A DNA stretch of 64,000 bases from Epiperipatus broadwayi (Eukaryota > Onychophora > Udeonychophora > Euonychophora > Peripatidae). The translations under genes and the position numbers were made by a program. The stretch lies in contig JAQFVV010000321.1 in assembly GCA_028023455.1 (NCBI GenBank), positions 744,001 through 808,000 of the forward strand. Reading direction: 5' to 3'. Below the pieces are notes generated by a model. That model did no database searches. It was not told the origin of the DNA and worked only from the letters and a program-made list of their open reading frames with translations. Below, piece after piece: positions 48,400 through 60,617 of the stretch. Every line of letters begins with the position of its first letter. The stretch's first letter is position 1.

Positions 48400-51300
48400 A
48401 TTATTTGCAATATTTTTATTGATAAAACCTTTTTTTGTCAAAGTTCTGTTATTATTCTTTAAATTTAAATGAATGTATGATACTTAACAATGTATTATCT
48501 ATATTTTTCAAACAGACATATTATTGATGAATAAATCATTTACCCATATTAATAGACTGTTATCGATTTATTTCAAAAGAAGATAAAACTATTAATTACT
48601 TGAGAACATACGAGTATTTCATGTAAGTTATTATTTTTTATATTAGATTCAGTTATTCAACTAAGAAATATATATTTAAACTATATTTACTTCCATAAAG
48701 AACAGTAAATAAACTGTTATATAAAATTTGTATTAGTTGCTTAATAGTTAGATCTGGTAAACCAATTCTGATTTTTACAATATTTATATGTAACATATAA
48801 TAATTTGAATAAATTATATATAACTCTATCAAATACAAAAATAATAATATTGCTTATTATCTGGAGAAAATATTATGAACATTATATATAACCTTAATAC
48901 ATTTTATTTTGTAATAGCCCCGATTAAATGTATAAATTCTTTTTTATTTTTACTTTGAATATAATGTTTATCTCCCCTAAAGTTGTTTGCCGCCAAAAAT
49001 TTATTAAGATATTGTTAAATTTGCTAATAGTTTCTTTATGTAAGAGTTATATTACATAAGTTCAAAAGGATAGTAATATGTATGAATTTCATCTATAAGA
49101 TAATTTTATCTATAAGATAATTTATTATTTTGATTTATTGCATCCTTGTTTAATTAATTTATTTAAATGTTCAATTTATGTCAATGTTAATAAATTATTA
49201 TTTTTTATTATATATAATTTTTGTATCATTGATTTTTTGTATCCAAAACGATTTGATGAATGAAATAATTCTCCATTACATATCTGACTTATTATCATTA
49301 GTTAAATATAATCTTTAACTTTGACTAATTACCCACAACCAAGATTATTTCTCTAACCTGATGAGTCTCAAGAATACTGATAAATTAAGTTAAAATGGCT
49401 TCCTAATACGGAGCCAAATGAGGTAAATTCATTTGAGATGGATTATTAAAATTATAAAACATTAGAGATATTGCCATTAAATTGTTCAATCCCTGTGAGA
49501 TGAGTATAATAAAATATCAATATATCAGAGTGATTAAAGTTTTTAATATACAGTTTTATAGTTAAAGCAATATAAATGAATAAAAGTCTGAAAACAAAAA
49601 TATATTAAAATCTTTGTTTATAATGCTAAGAAGACACAAGGCACTGTTTTATAAATTTATATATGTAAATAGAGAAATAAATAATAAAAAATAAAATTAA
49701 GACTAGCCCTAAGGTAAGGGTAAAACATTTAAAATCAGTGGTCAACAAATATGTTGAAAAGAATGCAATAAAACAAAGATATATAATAAGCAATTTTAGT
49801 ATATTATCTACAAGATAAAGGCATTAAAACATTTTTGCATTATAATATTGATAGTGAGTAAAATAAAAACAGATGGGGCATAATCAGGCAAATAATTCCA
49901 GAGAGATGCTCAAATAACACCCTCTATTAGCAACAAATGTCATGATCAAAGTAATGGAAGCAATTAAAAGAAATGAGCCACATTATAATTCAAATAAAGT
50001 AAGAATTAAACAAGATATTAACCTAATAAATCTAAAGATATGTATTTCATTGTAAAATTAGATAGAAAATGTCTCATATTAAAAATAAAATGTAACAAAG
50101 CCCCCCCCCTCCCAAAAAAAAATTAAGAGACAACCCAAATGGAACAAACAATGTCAAAAAATAGTATAAGATTATTAATAATTAATATAAAATTAGAGCA
50201 AGATAATCAAGCAAGAAAAAGGAATATGTCAATTATTCAAAGAATTGAAAATGCATAAAAACTTACAAAAATTAAGATCAATAAGACAGAAGAGACTTTA
50301 AAAAGGGTAATGCTAAATTTAAAAAAGTAGAAAATAAAAATATTAGGACTGATTGTTAACTAGAACAGATATTATTAAAGGAGGAAATGACCAAAGTTAG
50401 AGAAGAATTGAAAAATTATATTAAAAGAAAACTAAAAGAGTGAAGAAGAGTGACATTGGTTCAGAAAATTGAATAAAATTAATTAAATAATTGACAATGG
50501 AACATCAAAAAAAAAAAAAGAAAGAAAGAAAATTATACAAGATAAAAAAATACTTCATGGTATACATTATTACAAAACAGAAAAATAAGATTTATAAATA
50601 ATGACACAAGTTATAAATAGTCAAGCAGCAGTTATATGATAAAACCAATAGGAGACATTATTGTGTAAAATGAAATATAACCAAAACAAAGAAATAATAA
50701 ACATGAAATATCCCATAGCCCAAATATAAAGGACAGCAAACAAAAAGTCATTTCATAAACAAAATAATATAAAAAATATTACATAATTTTGAAAGGATAG
50801 AAAGAATATTATTGAAAGATAAAAAAAAGGCAAACATTTATTAGAAAAAATAATGGATAACAAAAGAAAAATATAGGAAAAGTAAGAAAGAAGAAATAAT
50901 AGAAAAAAAGATATATAAGAATAGAAAAACAATCAGTTTAACAGAAAAGTATTTAAAAATAAAAATGATAGAGAAAATTTGATAGAAAATGCGTTAAAAA
51001 TGAAAATTATAGGAGATAACGCTAGAATAAATAGCAGTAAGTGGCATTTGATATATCTATGAAAATAAAATATAATTACTGGAAAGAAACAATTGAATAA
51101 GTATATTAAAAAAATATTAGAAAATATAAAGATCCTATAGATTCTGGAAGATTTCATCAAATTTGACGAATAAAAAAAAAATAACAGCGATGAGAAATGA
51201 ATAGATTATAAAACATAATGTGAAGAAACAAAAGAAATTGAAATTCAAAAAATATTTTAAAACAATGAATAGAAACAAATAAAATATTATAAAACATTTA

Positions 51301-52330
51301 AAAGAATAAAAAAAGTAAACAGCAGGAAAAAATAGAATAAGAGCTATGAATCACGATGAACTAGATTAAAAGAAAAACCACAGAATGACAATATTATAAA
51401 CCAATTCATAGAAAGATTTGTTTTGTCCCTGTAGACTCAGGAAGTGAAATATGAAAATGGATAGTAAATAATTTTATTTAATTACTCAAAATAGATAATG
51501 TTAATTGAAAATTTGAGTAACACAATTAAGCAGTATTAAAAAATTTAAAAATTACTGTTAGATCATGATGAAGTATGGACCAATAAAAAGTCAACAATTT
51601 AAAAAGTAAATTATTTTTTACAAAAAGTGAAATTGTTATTTTTATCGTTATCTTAAAATCCTACAACCACCTAAACATAAAAATGAAATAAAAAAATAAT
51701 TTTAAATTAAAGTAAAAAAAATATAAAAGTTTAACCATTATGAATCTCCACACTATTAATTATTAGACTAATTATATTTACATTACCAAATATTATTATT
51801 CACCGAAATTAAAAGATGAATTCAAGTATAGACTATGTGCATTAATGTTGGGGGGGGGGGGTCAAATCAAAATTTATTAAGGACAGAAAAAAAATAAAAA
51901 TAAAGGCAAAGAATTCATTTCTTAAATAACTAATTATTTACAAAATTGTCATTAAAAGGTAATAATTATTGTTTAATATAAAATGAATTCGTGGAGTTGA
52001 ATCAGCTTGGCCTACATATAGATAATTAAATGGATCAAACATTATATAATTTTGTTTTGCTTGCCAATCCTTCAGTTTTCAGTTCACCTCGATATTATAC
52101 TAAATATATAATAGTTGTTATTGATATAAATAATAATTAACCTTGCAAACTTCATTTCCATATTAAGCTCAAATTTAAAACTATAAATTTATTATTCCAA
52201 TTATATAGTTCATCAGCTCTGTATTGATTTAAGAATTAAATCTAAATATACTTTTACTTTATTATAATGTGCTAATATATACTCTTTTGTCTGTTATTAC
52301 ATATTTAGTTTAATTATGTTATTTCTAAGC
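48400..52330 (+). repeat. Family A repeat, copy 3 (longest continuous copy)
   Basis: Aligned with copy 4 at 56510-60780 and copy 1 at 26240-29200 through ttagattcagttattcaa (48645), tttattattttgatttattgca (49120), ttaactttgactaa (49315), gtaatggaagcaatt (49942) and gaaatatcccatagccc (50705). Its end (51890-52330) matches 18960-19520. 49850-51450 is purine-rich. Two homopolymers occur, C9 at 50102 and G12 at 51850. No intact frame. Confidence 0.65.
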
Positions 52331-52490
52331 ATCATGACTCAATATCAATTGAAATAACAACATTGTCCAGCTCTTTGTTTTCAAAGTAATGTACATCGTG
52401 ATTATATATATAATGACAAATAATACTTTATATATATAATATTATTCGATGTCTGTACTTTTTCAAAGCAATATACATAATTATATAAAT
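52331..52490. other. AT-rich spacer
   Basis: Contains a small TATATATAA inverted repeat near 52430; nothing else. Confidence 0.4.
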
Positions 52491-53126
52491 GAATATTTAT
52501 AAATACAGTAATTAGATAATTAAAAATTTTATCCACTTAGGAGCGCTTTCAATTATCCTAGTAATATTTGTCAACTAATACTTTGAAAGGATAACCTTCC
52601 CACAGTTCTGTGATCTTAACATTTTCTGTCTACCTGTTAATTAAATCATGTTTGTATTTGTATATTAGCATAGCTTCCTTTATTTTCCTTTTATTGTTAT
52701 TTGTTTCAATTTGCGATATTTTTACATTATTAAAGTTGAAGTCAAAACCATAAATACATTACTAATTATGATCGTAAAAAACAGATGTTGAAATATTATA
52801 AAATTGTAAAGTAGATAATAATATTTCAACTTCTGTTTTTTATGACCATAATAAGTCATATATCTATGGTTTTGACTTCAATTTTAATAATGTAATAATA
52901 TTACAAATTGAAACAAATAACAATAAAAGGAAAATAAAGGAAGCTATGCTAATATACAAATACAAACATGACTTAATTAGCAGGCAGGCAGCAAACGTTA
53001 AGATCATGAAATTGTGGGGAGGTTAGCCTTTCAAAGTGTTAGTTGACAAAGATTACTAGGATAACCAAAAGTGCTCCTAAGTGGACAAAAATTTTAATTA
53101 TCTAATTACTGTATTTATAAATATTC
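52491..53126. mobile_element. 636-bp foldback element with long inverted arms
   Basis: The left arm (52491-about 52790) and right arm (about 52812-53126) are reverse complements over about 300 bp, starting gaatatttataaatacagta and ending tactgtatttataaatattc. Landmarks include ccacttaggagcgcttt/aaagtgctcctaagtgg and atagcttcctttattttcc/ggaaaataaaggaagctat. The central loop is about 20 bp. A few mismatches and small gaps only (for example near 52640/52980), so the arms are young or corrected against each other. Confidence 0.88.
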
Positions 53127-53159
53127 TATCATATATATATATGAGTGTATGTGTGTGTG

Positions 53160-54560
53160 TAATGATAAGTGATGATTTCAAATAGTATTAATTAATAATT
53201 GAATTGTTATATAGTTGCTGTGTTTTATAACTGTTTATAATAAGAATATAGATCTTTTTGTATTCTTTTAGGTTTTTATGTAGAGTTAATTCAATGGAAG
53301 ATATTTTTAAATAGTCTATAATTTTAAAGTAAATTTATTTTGAAATGACTGATATTTCAATTTAAAAACAGAGCAGAACTATTTCATTTATTTTTAAAAT
53401 TTTGTACACAAAATAGACAATTATCATATGTATAATGAGAAATAAGACTTTAAACTGATAATATTTAATGCTACATGATGAATTAAGTGTACTTCATTAA
53501 TAAATGAACTGCTCTCTAACTACTATATTCTGTAATGTTTTACAATAAGAAAAAGACTATTTCTTACTAAACTATTTGGCCATTTTTTACATTAAAAGTT
53601 ATCTAAAACTATAACAACCAGGGTAGAGTATTTCTAATCAGATATTTTGAAGATAAATTGATTTTGAAGGCATTGATATTTAGATTTACAGAGTAGTTAT
53701 TTCATTTTTTACTGTTTTTTAATTAAATAATAGTAAATAGCAGAGGATAGTTTAATTATTGATTAATAATACTTGTAATCATCACTTGACATAACACATT
53801 TTCAATATAAAATGTTGTTTCTTGTTACATATTAGACAATTGTCCATTTGTGTACTCAATTTTAAAAAGGAATAAAATAACTCTATTCTGTAAACTTAAA
53901 TATCAGTCATTTCAAAATTAATTTACATTAATAATATACACTGATATGAAATATGCTTTTCACTACTATTATATTTCTAGCTAACTTTATATAAAAAAGT
54001 TTGAAGAATATAGTAAAAATTTATTCATTTTTTACTATAAAAAGTTATAAAACATGAGAGAAGTCAGTTCAATAATTAATTAACAGTATTTGAAATCATC
54101 ACATGACATTACATATTTTCAGTATAGAGTATTATCTGTCATTACCTATTTGATGATTATATATTTCTGGAGTTTTAAAAGTGAATGAAATAGTTTTATT
54201 CTGCATACTTAAATATCAGCCATTTCAAAATCTATTTATATTAAATATATAGATTGATTTGAAATAGACTGTTATTTTATTTCTACTTAACTATAAACAA
54301 TAATATTTAAACAGCATTAAACTGTTGCACATGCGCTTTGAATTTTAAATATAAAATGAATGAATACTAACACTTCAATCACATGATAAAGTCTTTGGAA
54401 AAGATAGAATGGCAAATCATTGGCAAATATAATATAAAACAATCTGCTTTCTTTTTGTAAAAGTTTATAAAACATGGCAGTTAGAGAGTAGTTGAATTTT
54501 TAATTAATGGTATTTGGTATTATGTATATATAAGAGATAAATATTTAAAAATGTAACTAT
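53160..54560. repeat. Cluster of four diverged units in alternating orientation
   Basis: The block tttgaaatgactgatattt plus an acagagcagaactatttcatt-type continuation occurs forward at about 53338 and 53665, and reversed at about 53870-53930 and 54185-54240. A second block, gatgatttcaaatagtatt, at 53170 is reversed at about 54085 and near 53770 (acttgtaatcatca). The arrangement is two head-to-head pairs. Confidence 0.6.
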
Positions 54561-54639
54561 TTAAGCTCATAAAGAAATGGGTCTGTTATAATACCATTGA
54601 CGAAAATTGTTTTTAAAAGTGAAAAAAAAAAAAGCAAAT

Positions 54640-55200
54640 CATTGAATAAAACCTGATAAACAATTAAAAAACCAATTAGATCCAAAGGCACGCCTCAAGT
54701 CATATATCAAATCCAATGCCCTCAGTATGGTTGCAGAGCCTCTTATTATTGGAGAAACAAAAACAACCAGCACAAACAGAGCATCGCAACACATGTATAT
54801 GTATATAAGAGCATTGAACAATAAACAGACCACATCGGCATTTTTAAACCAGGAAAAAACTACTGGACACAATTTGAACCCAACAACCCCACAATACTCT
54901 GTAGAGAATGAAACTGACCATAGGCATAAAATCAAAGAAGCCTAATTCATAAATAATGATACTAATTCTATAAATAGGAAGGACACCTGTTTCACCATTT
55001 CAAAAAGATGGACAAATTAATCAAAACAAAGAAAACGCTATGACCTATGGCAAAATGAACAGCAAACTAATATGCATAAATTACAATATCCCTCCTTATT
55101 ATCATTGACTGCACTCAGCTATGCATATGAAGTCTAAGAACTTCGAAAGCGCTTAGCGAATATAAACTCATAAACAAAATTAAACTTCTCTAACAAGTGT
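54640..55200 (+). pseudogene. Penelope-like GIY-YIG domain relic with hairpin tail
   Basis: 54727-54945 encodes IIGETKTTSTNRASQH, then SAFLNQEKTTGHNLN and DHRHKIKEA. These are the G-x-T, Arg, His and SA...H...GH landmarks of the Penelope GIY-YIG endonuclease. After the TAA at 54943 the same frame continues with INRKDTCFTISKRW, a typical tail. It differs from the 41.7-43.1 kb copy and probably belongs to another Penelope lineage. Downstream, near 55127-55160, a gaagt/acttc hairpin followed by GAAAGCGC resembles the terminal ribozyme-like hairpins of such elements. Confidence 0.62.
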
Positions 55201-55309
55201 GTTAGTGCAGAATTATTAGTATTAAATTATTCAGTGTAAAATATCATCATATTAATTTAGACGTTCATCAAGAACATATTTTAAAAATGATTTGATTCAG
55301 TTAAATTTT

Positions 55310-55560
55310 TTAATATATTTCTGTTATCAATAGGACAGCTTAAACTAATTAAAATATAAAAATTTGTCAAATCAATGAAAAATATATCAATCAAATAGAA
55401 ACTATACAAATCAAATGATAGTTTGCAAATCAATTAATAATTAAATGTACAATATATTGATATTATATGACTTATCCTATTAAAAAACAATTATTACAAA
55501 GTCTTTAAATATTATATTTTGATATTAATCTGTTATTTGTTTTATTGTTTATATACAACT
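55310..55560 (-). repeat. Copy of the LINE relic family at 20640-21000
   Basis: Shares caaatcaatgaaaaatatat, attaataattaaatgtacaata and the following spacing with 20800-20900 and 40370-40460. No readable protein. Confidence 0.4.
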
Positions 55561-56033
55561 TTTTATGTATATATTTCAAATCAATTTTTATAAATATTTT
55601 ATAGGAAAACAGCAAAATAAGATATATTATAATAAAGCTATAGTTAGCGTTTATTCAAATAATTGAAGCATAGTTTTAATACATTAAATTATGATACAAC
55701 AGTATAATTATTTAAAACATTAAATCAATTTAAATTTATTATAAAAATTTTACATTACTGTATATTTAAGAATGAGATAATGCTAGATATTTAATATTTA
55801 AAAATGTTTAGAATAATAAATATTCACACATTAAAGCTATTTTTGAGATTATTTTTTTCGTTACAGCATACACTAATTTGAATGTTTGATAAAATGCTAG
55901 AATTTGCTTTTAAACTGGGTCTAATGAAAATCACACAGTAGATCAGCATGAAAGATTTTGCAATATTTCTCTATCATATATATATAAAACAAAAACAAGT
56001 TATAAATCATGTAACTTGCTATCGCTTTCATTT
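55561..56033. other. AT-rich DNA, nothing recognised
   Basis: No supported feature. Confidence 0.4.
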
Positions 56034-56213
56034 ATGATCAATAGATGGAGCTTTACCAAAACCTCTGTACACGTGTATTTTGTTTACATAAACGTCAAAA
56101 GAGTCAGAATACACTATCTCTTTCGTTGGCTCCACCTTTAGATCAGCTGATTTCAAGTTAATTTGCTATCACGAAGGGTAGGAGGTTTTGGTAAAGCTCC
56201 ATCTATTGATCAT
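56034..56213. mobile_element. 180-bp MITE with 31-bp perfect terminal inverted repeats
   Basis: 56034-56064 and 56183-56213 are exact reverse complements (outer part atgatcaatagatggagctt). The 118-bp interior is less AT-rich and has no coding capacity. It lies in an AT run, so the target duplication cannot be read. A diverged relative occurs at 17936-18095. Confidence 0.88.
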
Positions 56214-56509
56214 ATATATATATAATGTCATGTAATCACAATGTGCAATGAGTAAAGCAATCAAAAAAGTCTTCTAAGAAATTCTTCCATATGTATATTA
56301 CATGATGTTAATAAGTTTGAATTACACATGTTAAAATTTAAAGTAGATTCAGTATTCTATTATCTATGCAACAATTGTAATTTCAACTCTATATCCTTAA
56401 TAGTACACTTCTTATTAAATGAAACTTATGTTATTAATTTATATATCAGGTTAAATGTACTTTTAATTCTTTATTTAATGTAGAATAGTACGTTTATTAG
56501 TTCACCAAA

Positions 56510-59261
56510 AATTTTTCTTTATTCATGTCAAATATTAACGATTCAAATTTTATATCGAATACCATGATGCTATTTTTTTCAATCAAAGTTCTGAGAATAT
56601 TATTCTCTTAACTATAACATTATCTTTTTTTTTCATATAAAAGCTATTGTTAAATCGTTTTCCCAATTTATTACAAAAAGGTATGAAACGATTATCTGTT
56701 TGAGAACATAATTTTCAATGATATTTGTTTTATTGTATTAGATTCAGTTATTCAATAAAAAAGATGTACATTAAAAAGTACAGCATTTTGCTTTCATGAA
56801 TTACAATAACAAATAAAATCCTATAGAATATTTGAATTGATTTTTACAATATGGACATATAACAGATATAATAACTTATAATAAGCTATGAAAAGTACAT
56901 TATTGAAATGTAATACAGTTTCTTAAATGGTAAAAAATATTTCAGAATAGCTTATAGTTGTCCTAAAATTAACGTAAATCAGCTTTGCATACAAGTAAGT
57001 TAGTAAATAGTATGCTTACATACGACCACAGCTAAACTATAGTTGGATCCATTTTACACATACGTTTGCTGAGGATTAGTTTACGTATAGCTCACTGGGG
57101 GTTTTCAGTACTTCCGCACTAATTTAAATATAGTCTTAATACACTCTTGGTACATTTTGGAATATGTACAATTAAATGAATAAGTTTATTACATATATAT
57201 TTGAATACTGTTTTTGAAAATGCTGATCAGCAACAAAAATGAATTAAGATTATTGCTAAATTCTTCATATTTTCTCTATGTAAGAAGCAGTATTATGTTA
57301 TAATAATATTCATATAAACAGATATGTAAACACAAAAATGTAGTAATAAATTTAATGGTTTATTACTTTGATCTAAATTGTATTTCATCTACAAGGTAAT
57401 TTACTATTTTGATTTATTGCATTATTGGGATGCAACTAATTTTATGAAGATATTAACCTTGTTTATTTTATTTGTTTAAATGTTCAATGTATGATTAATG
57501 ATAAATTATTGTTTTAATATGTAAAATTTCTGATATATTGGCTTCCTATATCAAAAGTAAAATGCTACGATTTGATTAAGGAAATGATTATCCTTTCATA
57601 TTTGACTTATTGCCATGATTTAAAAATATTTAACTTTGACTAACTTTGCACAACCAATGTCCTTTCTCTAGACAATCGAAATGAGAATCATGGAAATTGA
57701 TAAATTAAGTTTAAAATGATTTTTTAACATGATGCCTCATAGAGTTAAACCATGTGAGATGAGCATTTAAAATTATAAATCGTTAAAAGATACTATTACT
57801 AGTTCAATCCATATGAGATAAATGTAATAAAATGTCAATATATTAGAGTGGGTTTAAAAATGTTTAATATTCAAGTAACCGAAATACCATACTTACAATG
57901 TTTAATAACTAAATGAATATAAATACATACAATTTGAAAATAAAAACACATTAAAATTGTTGCTAATAGCACCAGAAATACCGAAAATTTATATATACTT
58001 TAAAAATATACACTATTTTATAACTGATGCATGCAAATAGAGAGATAAATAACAAAAAAAGCAAATTAAACTATTCTTGCGATAAGTACCAACAAGATCA
58101 TCGACCATAGTAAAAATGTGCAATGAAAAGAGAAACCTAATAAGCAGCTTTAGTATATTATATAGAAAGTAAAGCATAAGGAATTGTTGTATTACAATAT
58201 AGATAATAAATCAACATAATGAAGAAAAAATATGATTACACAAATAATTTCTGAGGGTGAGAAAAAATTTAATAATTCTCTACTATCTGTAAATGACACA
58301 ACCAAACTAAAGGAAGCAATAAAACAAATGAGTCACATTAGGGTTCAAATAAAGCAAGATTTAAATAAAGATATTATTTCGATAAAACAAGAGAAGGTTT
58401 AAATGAAATAAAATTTAATTGTCGAATTAAATAGAATTACTGTACTTTATATTAACATATGGCCCAAATGGAAAAAAATAAAGCCAAAAATAGTAATTAG
58501 TGCAAGATAAGCAAGAAAGCAAAATATATATAAATTAAATCAAAAATTGAAGTTAGATAAAAACGTATAGAAATTAAAATCAATAATATATAAGAAACAT
58601 ATATATACAAAAAAAAATCAAGTCAGATGTCACAGGACTTAATATAATAAGCTTGTGTTTACAAATGTTATATATATGGCTCGCAAAACAAACTCTTAAC
58701 AAGCTTTGTAGAATACTCTCAACCTCAGACCGGTTTCTGCTCGCTGAGGACGCCAGTAGCAGAAACCGGTCTGAGATTGGGGATATTCTACAAAGCTTAT
58801 GTTAATAATTTGTTTTGCGAGCCCTACATATAGGATATATGTAAATAATATTTATTTTACAAAGCGCAGATGGTATTTATATATATGTAAAAGTATAATA
58901 CCCGTTATGAAAAAGTATTATATATAATATATAAACAAACAATTTAACGGTAAAAATATATATATATAAGGGTAATGCCAGATTAGAAAAGTAGAAAATT
59001 AGATAAAAATATTAGAACTGATTGTTAACATTGTTAGATATTATTAGAGGAGGAAATAGCCAAAGGAAGAATGAGGGGGGGTGACAATTAATTTAGGATG
59101 TGCGATGTTATGAAAGGAAATCAAGATAATTTCAAATAATGGCACATAAATATATGATAGTTGAATGAATGCAAATTACCAAGACGCAGTAATGTTTAAA
59201 ATTAAATATAAGAAAAACGAAAAAATGAATAAAGATGAAATATCAAATAGATCAATATCAT
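56510..59261 (+). repeat. Family A repeat, copy 4, left part
   Basis: Collinear with copy 3. Examples are ttagattcagttattcaa (56739), ttactttgatctaaattgta (57363), ttaactttgactaac (57630), ctaaaggaagcaataaaac (58305) and gatgaaatatcaaatagatc (59236). It is interrupted by the palindrome at 58679-58823 and continues at 60618 after a 1.36-kb insertion. Confidence 0.62.
58679..58823. mobile_element. 145-bp palindromic element with hammerhead-like loop
   Basis: Arms 58679-58741 and 58759-58823 are inverted copies (ggctcgcaaaacaaa at the tips, agaccggtttctgct at the inner end). On the plus strand the loop and right arm hold CTGAGGA (58744-58750), GAAAC (58762-58766) and a two-base loop before GTC (58769-58771), then TGAG, which pairs with CTCG before the core. 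The seventh core base is free in hammerheads, so CTGAGGA is acceptable. Stem II is only two pairs. The arms are more GC-rich than the surroundings. Confidence 0.65.
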
Positions 59262-59269
59262 ATGTTTAC

Positions 59270-59610
59270 ATTTTCTTTATGCTTATAGAAGCTGTCAAAA
59301 TAGTAGCAATTTTCTTTTCACAATAGAGCCATCAGATACAAGTTGTAATAATCAATTGATGATAGAATGTTCCAAGTCATAATCCCTATTTAATTCTTAT
59401 CTATCCAATATTTCCAGACTAGTTTCTAACTTGTGGTACCTTTTATTACTAAAAAACATTGGATGTGGCAGCATAAACTCCTCCTGAATCCACCATTTAT
59501 CTTTTTAATTAACTATAAAACTATCAGCCCAAACTAAAAGTGCAATAATATTTTCAATCAAACTAATTTCCCTATATATTCATACAGATCTGAATTTAGT
59601 TCAGTATCTA
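59270..59610 (-). mobile_element. Hammerhead-type element, inverted copy
   Basis: Reverse complement of the 59965-60260 copy. The shared upstream block (attcagatctgta, ggctgata, ggtgg) is followed by a degraded ribozyme at 59464-59403, which keeps both outer stem halves (ATCCAA/TTGGAT) and GAAACTAGTC but has TAATAAA in place of CTGATGA. The tail lies at 59400-59300. Confidence 0.6.
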
Positions 59611-59739
59611 TATATTTTGGAGTCTTTGATTTTTATAATTCTTTGGCTAGGATTGTATTAAACCATTAAAACATTACACAATCACCTTGTCTTTCTGCTT
59701 ACACAAGTTGTTTAATATAGCCATTTCCCTCCACAATAA

Positions 59740-59937
59740 TTCCACTTAGTCTTAATTGTAGTAATCAATAGATGCTAGATGGTTGTGCATCATAATCTTT
59801 AACCAATGCTTTTCTATCCAATATCACCAGACAGCTTTATAGCTTATGGCTTTCATCAGTGAAGAGTCTTGAATTAGTGAGCAGTGCACTTAGATCTTTG
59901 GATGTAATGACTATGGTTATTATATAAACCAAAAACA
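59740..59937 (-). mobile_element. Hammerhead-type element, second inverted copy
   Basis: On the minus strand the ribozyme region (59874-59816) keeps CTGATGA and an AGC-CATAA-GCT stem II. GAAA has become TAAA. The outer stem is ATTCAA/TTGGAT with one G-U pair. The tail follows (tgcacaacc, ctattgattac). Confidence 0.6.
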
Positions 59938-59966
59938 CCAATATATATATATATATATATATATAT
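59938..59966. repeat. (AT)n microsatellite
   Basis: TATATA run separating inverted hammerhead-type copies. Confidence 0.85.
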
Positions 59967-60264
59967 TCAGATCTGTAAGACTATCCAGAAAAATTAGCTT
60001 GGATTGAAAACATTAATATATTTTCCGTTTAGGCTGATATCGTTATAAATAACCAATAAGTTAAAGGTGGGTTTTGAAGAAGTACATTAGATCAAAAAGT
60101 CCATGTGCACTGGTCATAAATCTAAAACTCCTTACTGATGAAAACCATAATCTAGAAACTAGTCTGGAAATATTGGATGAGAAATAACTGGATAAGAATT
60201 ATGGTGTACAACCTTCTAGCATCTGTTGATTACTAGAGCTTTCACTAGGTGGCACTATTTTGGG
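59967..60264 (+). mobile_element. Hammerhead-type element, plus-strand copy
   Basis: The ribozyme region at 60120-60178 keeps CTGATGA, GAAAC, the TA loop, GTC and outer stem ATCTAA/TTGGAT, but the inner stem I is broken (TCCTTA/TGGAAA). The family tail (ccttctagcatctgttgattac, split by small changes) follows to about 60250. Confidence 0.62.
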
Positions 60265-60617
60265 AACAAATAGTACATGTAAATGGAAAAATATGGGTGA
60301 TTTATTTTGCAAATTATGTAAGGAAGGAATTGAAAATATTAAGCATTTGTTAGTAAATGAAGTTGTGGAAAAATAAATATGAAAAGAGTGATTATACAGA
60401 AAGTGAATTATTGGTTTTTATGCTGGGTTTGGGAAAAGATAAGGGGGATTTAGATATAAAGGTTATAGAGTTGACAAAAATTATGTTGTGGAAATGGGAT
60501 AGAGCAGATTATGGATTAAATTTAGAGTGGGGAATGTAAAATAAAATAGCTAACAGCTTTATCTGGGCATAATTGCTGAGATATTCCGTTTAAGGAGAAG
60601 CCATAATACATCACATC
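60265..60617 (+). pseudogene. LINE C-terminal end with zinc-finger-like motif and ACATC tail
   Basis: About 60270-60370 translates to LFCKLCKEGIENIKHLLVN, a CxxC...H arrangement like the CCHC region near the C-terminus of several LINE reverse transcriptases. 60357-60539 continues in another frame to a TAA at 60537 (residues LWKWDRADYGLNLEWGM). The 3' UTR ends in three ACATC-type units, a usual LINE tail. The rest of the element is missing. Confidence 0.5.

Larger units (their letters stand above)
59262..60617. mobile_element. Nested insertion in family A: hammerhead elements plus a LINE 3' end
   Basis: Family A sequence stops at 59261 and resumes at 60618 at the matching point, judged against copy 3. 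Inside are two minus-strand and one plus-strand hammerhead-type elements and the last part of a LINE. The right end is an ACATC repeat (about 60605-60617), a typical LINE tail. No clear target duplication was found. Confidence 0.6.

Noticed and set aside
54639-54935. 98-codon minus-strand frame with many Val, Cys and Phe residues, as a membrane protein
   Set aside because: It overlaps the plus-strand Penelope GIY-YIG relic, whose motifs explain the conserved composition.
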